Part shown: positions 23,545-33,439 of the stretch, one piece after another | How the letters are laid out: every line of letters begins with the position of its first letter | How positions within the stretch are numbered: position 1 is the first letter of the stretch | From: Streptomyces rubiginosohelvolus | GTDB lineage: Bacteria; Actinomycetota; Actinomycetes; Streptomycetales; Streptomycetaceae | Direction of reading: 5' to 3' | NCBI RefSeq assembly: GCF_014649875.1 | Contig: NZ_BMTW01000024.1 | Span: 1-39,006 of the forward strand | DNA: 39,006 bases | The notes under the pieces: generated by a model | Database searches by the model: none | Told to the model about the DNA's origin: nothing | What the model saw: only the letters and a program-made list of their open reading frames with translations | Position numbers and translations under genes: made by a program

Positions 23545-24429
23545 ATGTCGATACCCACCGGAACCACGGCCGCCCGCGCCGCCACCGCTCCCTCTGTTGC
23601 CGGTGCCGCCGTCCCTGCGGGGCTGCCTCAGATCGAGGATCCCCGGAAGGTGGCTCCGAAGGACGCCCGGACCCTGGGCGCCCTGTTCTTCGAACGGTTG
23701 CAGGTTCTGGAGGAGGGCACGCACGAGTTCCAGTACGCCCGGAACACCCTCATCGAGATGAACCTGTCGCTCGTGCACTTCGCGGCGCAGCGGTTCCGCA
23801 ACCGAGGCAGCGGCGAGATGGAGGACATTGTCCAGGTCGGCACGATCGGGCTGATCAAGGCGATCGACCGGTTCGAGCTCAGCCGTGAGGTCGAGTTCAC
23901 GTCCTTCGCCATCCCCTACATCGTCGGGGAGATCAAGAGGTTCTTCCGCGACTCCACCTGGGCCGTCCACGTACCCCGCCGACTCCAGGAACTCCGGGTG
24001 ACCCTGGCCAAGGCGAAGGAGGACCTCGCCGGGCGGCTCGACCGTGACCCCTCCGTCGTCGAACTCGCCGCGCATCTGGAGCTCACTGAGGAAGAGGTCA
24101 TCGAGGGCCTCATAGCCTCCAACGGCTACACCGCCGGCTCCCTGGACCTGCCCGTCGGCACCGAACAGCACAGCGCCGAGACCGTCACCTACGGCGACAT
24201 CAAGGGGGACGTCGACCCTGCCATGGAACTCGTCGAGGACCTTCATGCCCTGGCCCCGCTCCTGGCAGAGCTCGACGATCGGGACCGTGAGATCGTGGCG
24301 ATGCGCTTCGGGCAGGAAATGACCCAAGCCCAGATCGGCGAACACCTCGGCCTGTCCCAGATGCATGTCTCCCGGCTCCTGAACCGCCTGCTCACCCAGC
24401 TCCGCAAGAACATGCTCACCGAGCACTGA
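23545..24429 (+). CDS. RNA polymerase sigma factor, SigB/SigF type
   Basis: A 294-residue stress sigma factor. Region 2: NLSLVHFAAQRFRNRG, EDIVQVGTIGLIKAIDRFEL and the region 2.4 segment KRFFRDSTWAVHVPRR. Region 3: DRDPSVVELAAHLELTEEEV. Region 4: LDDRDREIVAMRFGQEMTQ, then a helix-turn-helix GEHLGLSQMHVSRLLNRL. The N-terminal 40 residues are Ala/Pro-rich and variable. ATG 23545 follows GAGAGGA. A SigB-type promoter lies 49 bases upstream. The Streptomyces group includes SigB, SigF, SigG, SigH, SigI and others; which one cannot be decided from sequence alone. It is the best candidate for the factor freed by the rsbQ-rsbP-rsbV switch encoded 14 kb away. Confidence 0.92.
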   Translation: MSIPTGTTAARAATAPSVAGAAVPAGLPQIEDPRKVAPKDARTLGALFFERLQVLEEGTHEFQYARNTLIEMNLSLVHFAAQRFRNRGSGEMEDIVQVGTIGLIKAIDRFELSREVEFTSFAIPYIVGEIKRFFRDSTWAVHVPRRLQELRVTLAKAKEDLAGRLDRDPSVVELAAHLELTEEEVIEGLIASNGYTAGSLDLPVGTEQHSAETVTYGDIKGDVDPAMELVEDLHALAPLLAELDDRDREIVAMRFGQEMTQAQIGEHLGLSQMHVSRLLNRLLTQLRKNMLTEH

Positions 24430-24695
24430 CCACGGCACAGGGCCGCCAACGGCGACTGCACCGGCTGCTCTTTTCTCCGGTAAGTCCCGCAAGGCGAGGT
24501 GCAGGTGGGCGCAGTGACGTTGCGAGCATGGGCCCAAGGAGAAACGCGCCCATCAAGCACCTCAATCGCTCCCAGCGTGTATCGAGCTCGGCCGAAGTGA
24601 CAAGCTGCACCGCGACAGCAGAGGCATCCGTCTCGCCGCGGCCCCTCGGCCCTGCAGTCTCACCCCTACTGTCAGACGCGGCCGATTTCCCTGTA

Positions 24696-24953
24696 CTACG
24701 GACACCGGCTCCAGCGCGCCGCCCAGCGGCGCGCCGACCCTCGGACCGTGTTGCCGACGAGGAGGGTGGCTATGCCTCCTCTTCCTCGTCGCCTTCGACT
24801 CGCGTGCGCTTCGGGCCAGACCAGGCACTGGACGTCCTGGAGAGCAGCGAACCGGTAGACCCCGTCGACGACCGGGGCGGCGTGGGCGGGTTGTGCGAGG
24901 GTCGCTGTGGCTGCGGCCGCCGCAACCACGGTTGCGATGATGCGTGAACGCAT
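24696..24953 (-). CDS. Small secreted protein, unknown function
   Basis: An 85-residue product from ATG 24953, with GAGGGG eight bases upstream. Residues 1-25 are a signal peptide (MRSRIIATVVAAAAATATLA, cleavage likely after QPAHA). The mature part opens VVDGVYRFAALQDVQCLVW. After that the composition turns abruptly to Arg/Trp-rich (ASRRRRGRGGIATLL), unlike a secreted domain. In the alternative frame the text reads WSGPKRTRVEGDEEEEA and stops at once, which looks like a more natural end. A frameshift near residue 44 is therefore possible. No family recognised. Confidence 0.5.
   Translation of the reverse strand: MRSRIIATVVAAAAATATLAQPAHAAPVVDGVYRFAALQDVQCLVWPEAHASRRRRGRGGIATLLVGNTVRGSARRWAARWSRCP
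24714..24734. terminator. Perfect 9-bp GC hairpin, possible bidirectional terminator
   Basis: GCGCGCCGC, loop CCA, GCGGCGCGC, between the convergent second sigma gene and the secreted-protein gene. It overlaps the last codons of the latter as annotated, but would fall downstream if the shorter alternative-frame ending is real. Confidence 0.4.
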
Positions 24954-25248
24954 GGGATGGGGCCCCTCGGAACGCCGGGCGGCGGCGGCCCAATCGTGGA
25001 CCACCGGCCCGCGCGACAGCAGTCCGCGTCGTGGGCCGTTGTCACTCGCCTGGCTGAGCCGCGACACGCGATGGCGTGGTGGCCTGCCGATGAGTTTGTG
25101 CCGCCACGTTCGGAGGAGAAGCCGGGGCATCTGCGCGATCGAAAGGGTGAGAATCAGCCTGCCGGCTGGAGAGGTTGCGCTGGGCGGACCCGGTGCGCGT
25201 CCCCGCTAGGGGGGCGTCCCGCAGTCGAGGTAGAGCGGCCATAGGGCT

Positions 25249-25273
25249 GTTTCCCTTATGTGCTGGTGGGTTA
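25249..25273 (+). promoter_or_regulatory. Candidate SigB-type promoter of the Rieske gene
   Basis: GTTT (25249-25252), 15 bases, GGGTTA (25268-25273). The -35 is a perfect GTTT; the -10 differs from GGGTAY. A start near 25281 would make ATG 25284 almost leaderless, or give ATG 25374 a leader of about 90 bases. Confidence 0.4.
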
Positions 25274-25283
25274 CACGGGGTGC

Positions 25284-26258
25284 ATGGATACCTCTAGGGC
25301 CCGAGGTCGGGTGCTTGATGTTGTTCGTGCGGTCCTGCCGTCCTCTGCGGGTCCGGGGTGCGTTCTGACCGCGATGGATCGTGTGGAGCAGTCCGCCCGT
25401 GCGGACCGGCTGGTCGATGCGGCGCGGGCTGTCGTCCGGGCGGTGCCCATGGGGCGGGGCCGGGATGTTCTCCATGGCCGGTGGCTGGGGCATCCGGTGC
25501 ATCCGTTGATGGTGCAGTTGCCGTTGGGTAGCTGGATGTCGGCGGCGGTCCTGGACTTCGTTCCGGGCCGGCAACGGGCGGCCAGAACGCTGGTGGGGGT
25601 CGGGCTGGTGGCCGCGCTTCCTGCCGCTGCGGTCGGCTGGACTGACTGGGCGGAGCTACGGCGCCCGCAGATGCGCGTCGGCCTGGTGCACGCCGCGTCC
25701 AACGCGGTCGGTGTCGCGTTCTACGGAGTGTCTTTCGCCGCCCGTGCTCGTGGCCGGTTCGCTCGCGGCCGTCTGTGGGGCTTGGCAGGCCTGGCGGCCG
25801 TGAGTGTGGGTGGTGCGGTCGGCGGTCACATGGCGTTCCGGCAGGCTTCGGGTGCCAATCACGCTGAGCACGTCGCTGAACTGGTCGGGGACGGCTGGCA
25901 TCCGCTCGGTGACCTGGCTGACTTTCCTGTCGGGGCCCCCGCGCGTGGCCGACTGGGCGACGTGTCGGTGGTCGTGGTCCGCGAGTCGTCCGGGACGGTC
26001 CGTGTGCTGGCCGACCGGTGCAGCCACATGGGCGGTCCGCTTTCCGAGGGTGAGGTGGCCGAGGGCTGCATCCGCTGCCCGTGGCACGGCAGTACCTTCC
26101 GCCTTTCGGACGGCTGGAACACTGCGGGACCGGCCACCGCAGCCCAGCCTGCGTTCACGACCCGTATCACCGGCACCCTCATCGAAGCCCGACTCCAACA
26201 CCTCAGCGACAAGGTGCCGCCAACAGCCGCCGCTTCGGGGGAAGGCAACGGGTGGTAG
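25284..26258 (+). CDS. DUF2231-like membrane domain fused to Rieske ferredoxin domain
   Basis: Up to 324 residues. The middle holds a membrane block beginning at WLGHPVHPLMVQLPLGSWMSA, a DUF2231-like signature, then AARTLVGVGLVAALPAAAVG, AVGVAFYGVSFAAR and LWGLAGLAAVSVGGAVGGHMA. The C-terminal 100 residues are a Rieske [2Fe-2S] domain: RCSHMGGPLSEG supplies Cys-x-His and CIRCPWHGSTF supplies Cys-x2-His. Cytoplasmic or membrane-side electron transfer is expected; the partner is unknown. ATG 25284 is nearly leaderless relative to the promoter at 25249-25273; ATG 25374 is an alternative start closer to the conserved part. It overlaps the downstream methyltransferase gene by seven bases. Confidence 0.85.
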   Translation: MDTSRARGRVLDVVRAVLPSSAGPGCVLTAMDRVEQSARADRLVDAARAVVRAVPMGRGRDVLHGRWLGHPVHPLMVQLPLGSWMSAAVLDFVPGRQRAARTLVGVGLVAALPAAAVGWTDWAELRRPQMRVGLVHAASNAVGVAFYGVSFAARARGRFARGRLWGLAGLAAVSVGGAVGGHMAFRQASGANHAEHVAELVGDGWHPLGDLADFPVGAPARGRLGDVSVVVVRESSGTVRVLADRCSHMGGPLSEGEVAEGCIRCPWHGSTFRLSDGWNTAGPATAAQPAFTTRITGTLIEARLQHLSDKVPPTAAASGEGNGW

Positions 26259-26974
26259 AGCCGACGCCCTGGGCAACTCCGCGCGAGAACAAGACGCCAC
26301 GCGACCTGGAACGTTCTGCCGCGGGCAGGATCTGGCGTCTGCCCGGCGTCTACGCTCCCCAGGCCGACAGCTACTTTCTCAGTGCCGTCATGCGGCGCGA
26401 GGGGATCGGCCCGGGCATGGATGTCCTTGATGTGTGCACCGGCAGCGGTGTCCTGGCCCTTGAGGCCGCCCACCTCGGTGCACGGGTGACGGCAGTGGAT
26501 GTGAGCCGCCGCGCGGTAGTTTCCGCCCGGCTCAACGCCCTGGCAGCCAGAGTGCCCGTCACCGTGCTGCGCGGTGACCTCCTTGCCGGGCTCTCTCCCG
26601 GTTCGTTCGATGTGGTGGTCAGCAACCCGCCCTACGTCCCAGCCCCTGATACGCAGCTGCCGCGTCGTGGAGCCTGCCGGGCCTGGGACGCGGGACTTGA
26701 CGGCCGCATCCTGCTGAACCGTATCTGTGAGCAGGCCCCCTCCGTCCTGCGGCCCGGAGGACGCCTGCTGATGGTCCACTCCGCACTCTGCGACCCGGAC
26801 GAGACCGTGCGCCGGCTGACGCAGGCGGGACTCGCCGCTGAAGTGCGCGACCGCCTGTCCATCCCTTTCGGCCCGGTGATGACCGCACGAATCCGTTGGC
26901 TTCGCGAAGAAAGCCTGGTGCCGACCGGGATAACGACGGAGGAGCTCGTGGTCGTCCGGGCCAGCCGGGCCTGA
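26252..26974 (+). CDS. HemK/PrmC-like class I methyltransferase
   Basis: A 240-residue SAM-dependent methyltransferase. Motif I is VLDVCTGSGVLALEAA, followed by the acidic VTAVDVS; the catalytic VVSNPPYVP gives the NPPY signature of N5-glutamine or N6-adenine methyltransferases. Motif RPGGRLLMVHS follows. It lacks the N-terminal helical domain of true PrmC, so it is a paralogue rather than the release-factor enzyme. Start GTG 26252 overlaps the Rieske gene's TAG at 26256-26258, indicating coupled translation. What it methylates is unknown. Confidence 0.85.
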   Translation: MVEPTPWATPRENKTPRDLERSAAGRIWRLPGVYAPQADSYFLSAVMRREGIGPGMDVLDVCTGSGVLALEAAHLGARVTAVDVSRRAVVSARLNALAARVPVTVLRGDLLAGLSPGSFDVVVSNPPYVPAPDTQLPRRGACRAWDAGLDGRILLNRICEQAPSVLRPGGRLLMVHSALCDPDETVRRLTQAGLAAEVRDRLSIPFGPVMTARIRWLREESLVPTGITTEELVVVRASRA

Positions 26975-27073
26975 ACCACCCACGAATGAGTCTGGACCCG
27001 CCAACCCCAGCGCGTGCCCCCTGTGTTGCAACAGCTGGCGTCCCCCAGCAGAGGCCCACCCAAGCCACCCGCC

Positions 27074-27099
27074 GGATCGACACATGTCTGGCCGGTTTA
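27074..27099 (+). promoter_or_regulatory. Weak SigB-like site before the catalase gene
   Basis: GGAT (27074-27077), 16 bases, GGTTTA (27094-27099), 31 bases before the start. Two or more -10 positions differ from GGGTAY, so this is only a lead. Confidence 0.22.
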
Positions 27100-27129
27100 C
27101 CAAGAGACGCGAATGAACTCAAGGAGTGC

Positions 27130-29406
<2,277 letters not shown>

Positions 29407-29417
29407 CCGCTGCACTC

Positions 29418-29450
29418 GGGTGCCGCGTCCCCTGCGCGGATGCGGCACCC
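29418..29450 (+). terminator. Terminator after katE
   Basis: GGGTGCCGC, a 15-base loop, GCGGCACCC, then TTAAT. A nine-base perfect stem beginning 11 bases after the catalase stop. Confidence 0.75.
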
Positions 29451-30072
29451 TTAATCCCGCCCCAGCGTTCTGCTTCTTCATTCGGCGACATGGCGGCAAT
29501 TCAGTGCTGTTCTGAGGCGGCGCCGCGGCAGGCGCGCGGGCCAACTCATCGGAGCAGGCTGTACCAGAGGTGCGCCGCGGCACCCTATGCGGAAGCATCG
29601 CGGGAGGTAGCTGCGGCGATCTGCTGGGCTACTCATGTGCATGCCCCGCAACGTCCCGGCGGCCTGCACCGTTTGGCCGGTGTGGGCACGATGCCCCAGG
29701 GCGTGCCCTGCTTGCCAGATCGAAGGTCAGGACGAAACGACGCGGACGGCGCGCGACTGTGGGCTCAGGCTGCGCAGGCGGGGCGAAGGACTGGGTAACT
29801 GGCTAGTTTGCTGCTGGTCGGGTGACTTCCCGCAGCGGGCGCCTGCTCGTCGCCTGCGACAAGACCCCCGACGGACTTGCTTTACCCTCGATCACACCCA
29901 ACAGGCCCTGCATTCGACTACCTCAGCCTCACCACAGAGCACATCGAAAGGGTGAGGGAGGCGTGAGTCCAACGCTGCTCAAGCACCACCGTAGCCCGAG
30001 TGTGGAGACCGATCGTCAGAGCAACCGTGTGACCACCCGCGGGCTCTGGACGTTGTGCGCGGCGTGCGGTGA
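29451..30072. other. Intergenic stretch without a supported gene
   Basis: About 620 bases with several short frames but no ribosome site or domain. A possible gene end, FDYLSLTTEHIERVREA then TGA, occurs near 29910-29966, too short to assign. Confidence 0.4.
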
Positions 30073-30243
30073 GCGTCCGGGATCCCCGTAGGGACGCTCG
30101 CCCGAGCGCTGGCTGACGCGGGCCGGACCACCACCGAGGAACAGGCCCAAAGCTGGCTGACGAAGTGGAGAGCCGACGACGAGGTGCTCATGGGCGCCGA
30201 CCGGTACTTGCACACAGCCCGGGCGGCGCACCACCGACCCTGA
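30073..30243 (+). pseudogene. C-terminal fragment of an unknown protein
   Basis: The frame opens after TGA 30070-30072 without a start codon and reads PVGTLARALADAGRTTTEEQ, then SWLTKWRADDEVLMGADRY and LHTARAAHHRP to TGA 30241-30243. Amphipathic helices and good codon bias suggest real coding sequence, but the 5' part is lost. No family is assigned. It is directly followed, on the other strand, by the IS5 fragment, whose insertion may have broken it. Confidence 0.35.
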
Positions 30244-30253
30244 GCAGCTCTGA

Positions 30254-30391
30254 GAGGACGAACAGAATGCCCTGGAGGCAGAACCGGTCCGACACCGGCC
30301 GCGGCCCGGGCGGCCGCTCCGGCCACGGAGGCAGCAACGGTTCGATCAGAGCCCACAACTCATCGTCCACGATCCACGGTCGGCTACCCAC
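30254..30391 (-). pseudogene. IS5-like transposase, N-terminal fragment
   Basis: GTG 30391 opens SRPWIVDDELWALIEPLLPP, the typical start of Streptomyces IS5-group transposases, and similarity continues through RPVSDRFCLQGILFVL. After residue 46 the sequence is unrelated. It is distinct from the fragment at 129-311, which has a different consensus (YPSATTVAEW), so two separate insertions have decayed here. The upstream GAGGTGTGG and the region to about 30440 may include the element's left end, but the terminal repeat cannot be delimited. Confidence 0.65.
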
Positions 30392-30483
30392 ACCTCACGA
30401 ACGGCCGGATCATCGCACCGGTCACGGCCTACCAGACCGTTTCAACAAGGTCGTGTTAAGAGCTCTATGGGGCGCAGATGAGT

Positions 30484-31035
30484 TCACTCGTCAGGCTCGT
30501 TGAAGGTGAGGGCATCCAGGGAGCAGACGTGCGCGGACATGTTGCGCTCCATCATGCGCAGGGCGGCGTCGGCGAGGTCGGGGTCGATGTGGGCTACGGT
30601 TTCGGGGGCTACGCTGACGTCGATGTGGCGGATGTGGGCGTCCAGGGCGGAGTAGAGGACGCACTGCTCGGTGACCTGCCCGCACAGGATTACCCGCCGG
30701 GCTCTCAATTGACTCAGCAGGTAGTCCAGGGGAGTTTCGTAGAACGCCGAGTGCCGGGCCTTGACGACGAAGAGGGACTCCTCATCGGGGGCGATGGGCT
30801 TGACCAGGTCGGGATGACGTCCGGTAAGCGCAGCTTGGAGGATCTCTCCGTGGTGGGAGCGCCACCGGCCGAAGTTGTCGTTGACATAGATGACCGGAGC
30901 GTCGGCTGCCCGGGCGCGGCGGAGGAGTTCCTCCATACCGGGCAGTGCCTCACGGACGGAAGGCACGAGAGCGTCGGCGTCCTCGTGCTCGTAGGTGTTC
31001 AGCATGTCGATCACGATGAGCGCCGTTCGGGCCAC
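30484..31035 (-). CDS. Isochorismatase-like cysteine hydrolase
   Basis: A 183-residue cysteine hydrolase of the isochorismatase/nicotinamidase fold. The triad is visible: Asp10 in LIVIDMLNTY, Lys92 in VVKARHSAF and Cys125 in GQVTEQCVLYSALDA, with the preceding cis-peptide GQVT. Real isochorismatases, nicotinamidases and biuret-type amidases share these residues; the specific substrate cannot be told. Start ATG 31035 has AAAGGGGG about ten bases upstream. It stands alone between transposon and glycosyltransferase remnants. Confidence 0.9.
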   Translation of the reverse strand: MARTALIVIDMLNTYEHEDADALVPSVREALPGMEELLRRARAADAPVIYVNDNFGRWRSHHGEILQAALTGRHPDLVKPIAPDEESLFVVKARHSAFYETPLDYLLSQLRARRVILCGQVTEQCVLYSALDAHIRHIDVSVAPETVAHIDPDLADAALRMMERNMSAHVCSLDALTFNEPDE

Positions 31036-31132
31036 GGGAGCCCCCTTTCACATCGTCGACGCTTCACCAGGGCGGAACTGTTCATACAAGCATCCGACGT
31101 CGCACTTACCTGGTACTGAATGTAGTAGCTGA

Positions 31133-31261
31133 TCACGTGATGAGCTCCTCATACAGCTGGGTGTACTGGTCGGCCATGGCTTCCACTGAGCAGAAGCGCT
31201 CGGCGCGCTTACGTGCGGCGTCGCGGTCCAGCTGTACCACTTCGGGAATGAGGGCGGTGAG
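31133..31261 (-). pseudogene. C-terminal tail of a glycosyltransferase
   Basis: The last about 40 residues before TGA 31133-31135 read LIPEVVQLDRDAARKRAERF and CSVEAMADQYTQLYEELIT. That is the usual C-terminal helix of GT-B (family 4 type) glycosyltransferases, where RF(S)VE.M...Y..LYEEL is conserved. Nothing upstream of about 31262 resembles the rest of the enzyme. It is a deletion remnant lying between the permease and isochorismatase genes. Confidence 0.55.
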
Positions 31262-31440
31262 GGCGGTGGCATGTGTACCGCTGCCGGGCAGCGGCGCTGG
31301 GTGAGGACCCTCGGAAGAGGGGAAACACACTGCGGCGGTGGCCGGGGAAGGAGCAGTGGAGCGAGGGGTTCTCGCAGGCGTCGGCGCCCCACTGCACCCG
31401 GTCCGCTTGCTTGGCACGTCGCTCCAGCTCACGTAAGCAA

Positions 31441-32769
31441 TCAGTGAAAATTCCGTCGTGACCGTACGGTGGCGATGACGCCGAGCCCTGCGCCTACAGC
31501 CAGGACCAGGAGCCCTCTGAGCCAGACTTCACGTTCGATCTGGGTGGCGAGGAGGACACAGGACAGGGCTCCGAGGAGCGGAACGAGGGTTGGCGCGCGG
31601 AAATGGTCCCGGGAGGTCGGGGCGCGACGCAGGACGAGGAGTGAGGTGTTGACGAGGAAGAAGACCACCAGCAGCAGCAGGACCAGTGTGGAGGCAAGTG
31701 TGGCCACGTCGCCGGTCAGTGCGAGGAGCAGTGAGAGCGCGGTGGTGGTAGCGATGGCGGCCCAGGGGGTGCGTCTGCCGGGGAGGACCTTGGTAAGGAA
31801 GCGAGGCAGGAGACCGTCCCGTGCCATGCCGTAGGCCAGGCGGGAGGACATGATGCCCGTCAGCAGTGCGCCGTTCGCGACCGCCACCAGGGCGATGGCG
31901 CTGAAGAGCTCTGGAGGGACGCCTCCCGCCGCCCGGACGACTTCGAGGAGCGGCCCGCTGGACTCTGCCAGCTTTCCGGTCGGCACGGCCGCCGAGGCGA
32001 CCACACCGACCAGGGCATACACCGCGCCGGCCGTGACCAGGGCGCCGAAGAGCGCCCGAGGGTACGAGCGACGAGGGTTGCGTGTCTCTTCGGCGACATT
32101 GACGGACGTCTCGAAGCCGACGAACGAGTAGTAGGCGAGCACCGCCCCGCTGAGCAGGGCTACTACGGGGCCTTCATGGGGGGTGCCGAGGCTTGTGAGC
32201 CTTCCCGTGTCTCCGTCTCCGCGCAGCACGATCCAGGCGCCGAGCCCGATTACCAGGAGCAGCCCGCCGACCTCAATGACCGTGGCGATGACGTTGGCCC
32301 GCGTCGACTCACGGATGCCCCGCGCGTTCAGCAGCGCCAGCGCGCCGAGGAAGACGATCGTCACCAAGACCACCGGCAGCGTGACGAACTCCGATAGGTA
32401 GTCGCCACCGAACCCCCGGGCAAGGGCGGCCACCGACACGACGCCTGCCGCCAGCATGCAGAAACCGGCGAGGAAACCGAGAAAGGGCCCATAAGCCAGG
32501 GTGGCGTAATGTGATGCGCCGCCCGCGCGTGGGTATTTGGTGACCAGCTCCGCGTAGGAGGCAGCCGTAAGCAGAGCCAAGCAGAGAGCCACGAGCAGGG
32601 GGGCCCACACAGCACCGCCCGACTCGGCGGCCACCTGGCCCACCAGGACGTACACCCCCGCTCCAAGGACATCTCCCAGGATGAAGAAGTAAAGCAAAGG
32701 CGTGGTGAGAGCCTTCTTGAGCGGTGATGAAGAGTCCGCGGCCTGAGACGTCGTGGGAGGCTTTTTCAC
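31441..32769 (-). CDS. APC-family amino acid permease
   Basis: A 442-residue transporter with about 12 hydrophobic helices. The first helix GDVLGAGVYVLVGQVAAESG contains the substrate-binding unwound Gly-rich segment of the APC family; LVTKYPRAGGASHYA and YYSFVGFETSVNVAEETRNP are further hallmarks of the cationic/general amino acid group. GTG 32769 is chosen because the SigB-type -10 covers 32785-32780, so transcription should begin around 32773; the in-frame ATG 32781 lies inside that promoter. The mRNA would thus be nearly leaderless. The product would start MKKPPTTSQ. Its substrate is not predictable. It diverges from an SRPBCC gene with its own SigB-type promoter. Confidence 0.88.
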   Translation of the reverse strand: MKKPPTTSQAADSSSPLKKALTTPLLYFFILGDVLGAGVYVLVGQVAAESGGAVWAPLLVALCLALLTAASYAELVTKYPRAGGASHYATLAYGPFLGFLAGFCMLAAGVVSVAALARGFGGDYLSEFVTLPVVLVTIVFLGALALLNARGIRESTRANVIATVIEVGGLLLVIGLGAWIVLRGDGDTGRLTSLGTPHEGPVVALLSGAVLAYYSFVGFETSVNVAEETRNPRRSYPRALFGALVTAGAVYALVGVVASAAVPTGKLAESSGPLLEVVRAAGGVPPELFSAIALVAVANGALLTGIMSSRLAYGMARDGLLPRFLTKVLPGRRTPWAAIATTTALSLLLALTGDVATLASTLVLLLLVVFFLVNTSLLVLRRAPTSRDHFRAPTLVPLLGALSCVLLATQIEREVWLRGLLVLAVGAGLGVIATVRSRRNFH

Positions 32770-32779
32770 GCAGCAGCAC

Positions 32780-32804
32780 ATACCCGGTCTGCCACTCGGC
32801 ATAC
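32780..32804 (-). promoter_or_regulatory. SigB-type promoter of the amino acid permease
   Basis: On the minus strand GTAT (32804-32801), 15 bases, GGGTAT (32785-32780), a full match to GNNT-N14-16-GGGTAY. It lies about 11 bases before GTG 32769, implying a leaderless or nearly leaderless transcript. Confidence 0.6.
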
Positions 32805-32835
32805 GACCAATCCCTCGAATTCCGCGAAAGCGGAC

Positions 32836-32860
32836 GCGTATGGGAGAAGAGCCCGGGTAC
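32836..32860 (+). promoter_or_regulatory. SigB-type promoter of the SRPBCC-flavoprotein unit
   Basis: GCGT (32836-32839), 15 bases, GGGTAC (32855-32860), a full consensus match, back to back with the permease promoter. The start point should be near 32868, 45 bases before ATG 32913. Confidence 0.65.
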
Positions 32861-32912
32861 GGGAGTGCCGACCGATGTAGGGGGGCGCATTCCAGCAGGG
32901 TTGGAGAAACCG

Positions 32913-33368
32913 ATGGCCGTACGGCACCGATTGATCGAACGTCCCGTCGAGGATGTCTGGGCAGTTCTCGCGGACCCCACGCGCTACGGCGAATGGGTGG
33001 TAGGAACAGCGGATTCGAAGCCTGACGAGGGCACATGGCCCCAGCTCGACTCCAGCATCGCGTACACGGTCCGGCTGGGCCGGTGGTCCGCACAGGGGCG
33101 TACCGTTGTCCGGCGCTGTGAGGCCCCGCACGTGCTGGAGTTGGAGGCCGAGAGCGGGTGGCTGGGCACCGCCCGGATTGCGTTGAAGGTACGCCGCTGG
33201 GGGCGCAACACGCTGGTGATCATCGATGAGCACCCCTTGCGAGGGCCCGCCGCCAAGCTTCACAACACGGCCCTCGACGCGTTCGTCCAGGTTCGTCACC
33301 GCAGCATGCTCGCCCGTCTGGCGGAAGCGGTCGGGAGGACCCCGAGGAGCGAACATCAGGACGCATGA
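32913..33368 (+). CDS. SRPBCC-family protein
   Basis: A 151-residue START/SRPBCC-fold protein. It opens MAVRHRLIERPVEDVWAVLA with the classic first strand and helix (DPTRYGEWVVG). TVVRRCEAPHVLELEAESGW and a final helix (LDAFVQVRHRSMLARLAEAV) complete the fold. Such proteins bind lipids, polyketides or other hydrophobic ligands. ATG 32913 has GGAG about seven bases upstream. The downstream flavoprotein gene follows after 71 bases and is probably co-transcribed, suggesting a shared hydrophobic substrate (inference). Confidence 0.85.
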   Translation: MAVRHRLIERPVEDVWAVLADPTRYGEWVVGTADSKPDEGTWPQLDSSIAYTVRLGRWSAQGRTVVRRCEAPHVLELEAESGWLGTARIALKVRRWGRNTLVIIDEHPLRGPAAKLHNTALDAFVQVRHRSMLARLAEAVGRTPRSEHQDA

Positions 33369-33439
33369 CCGCCGCACCCGCCCGAAGGACAGCAGTGCGG
33401 CTGCGCAGCTGCGGCTCGCTCGAACGTGAGGAGGCAACG

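Noticed and set aside
29822..29966. Possible gene end FDYLSLTTEHIERVREA
   Set aside because: It may be a real C-terminus, but under 20 residues are convincing and there is no upstream coding region to support it.
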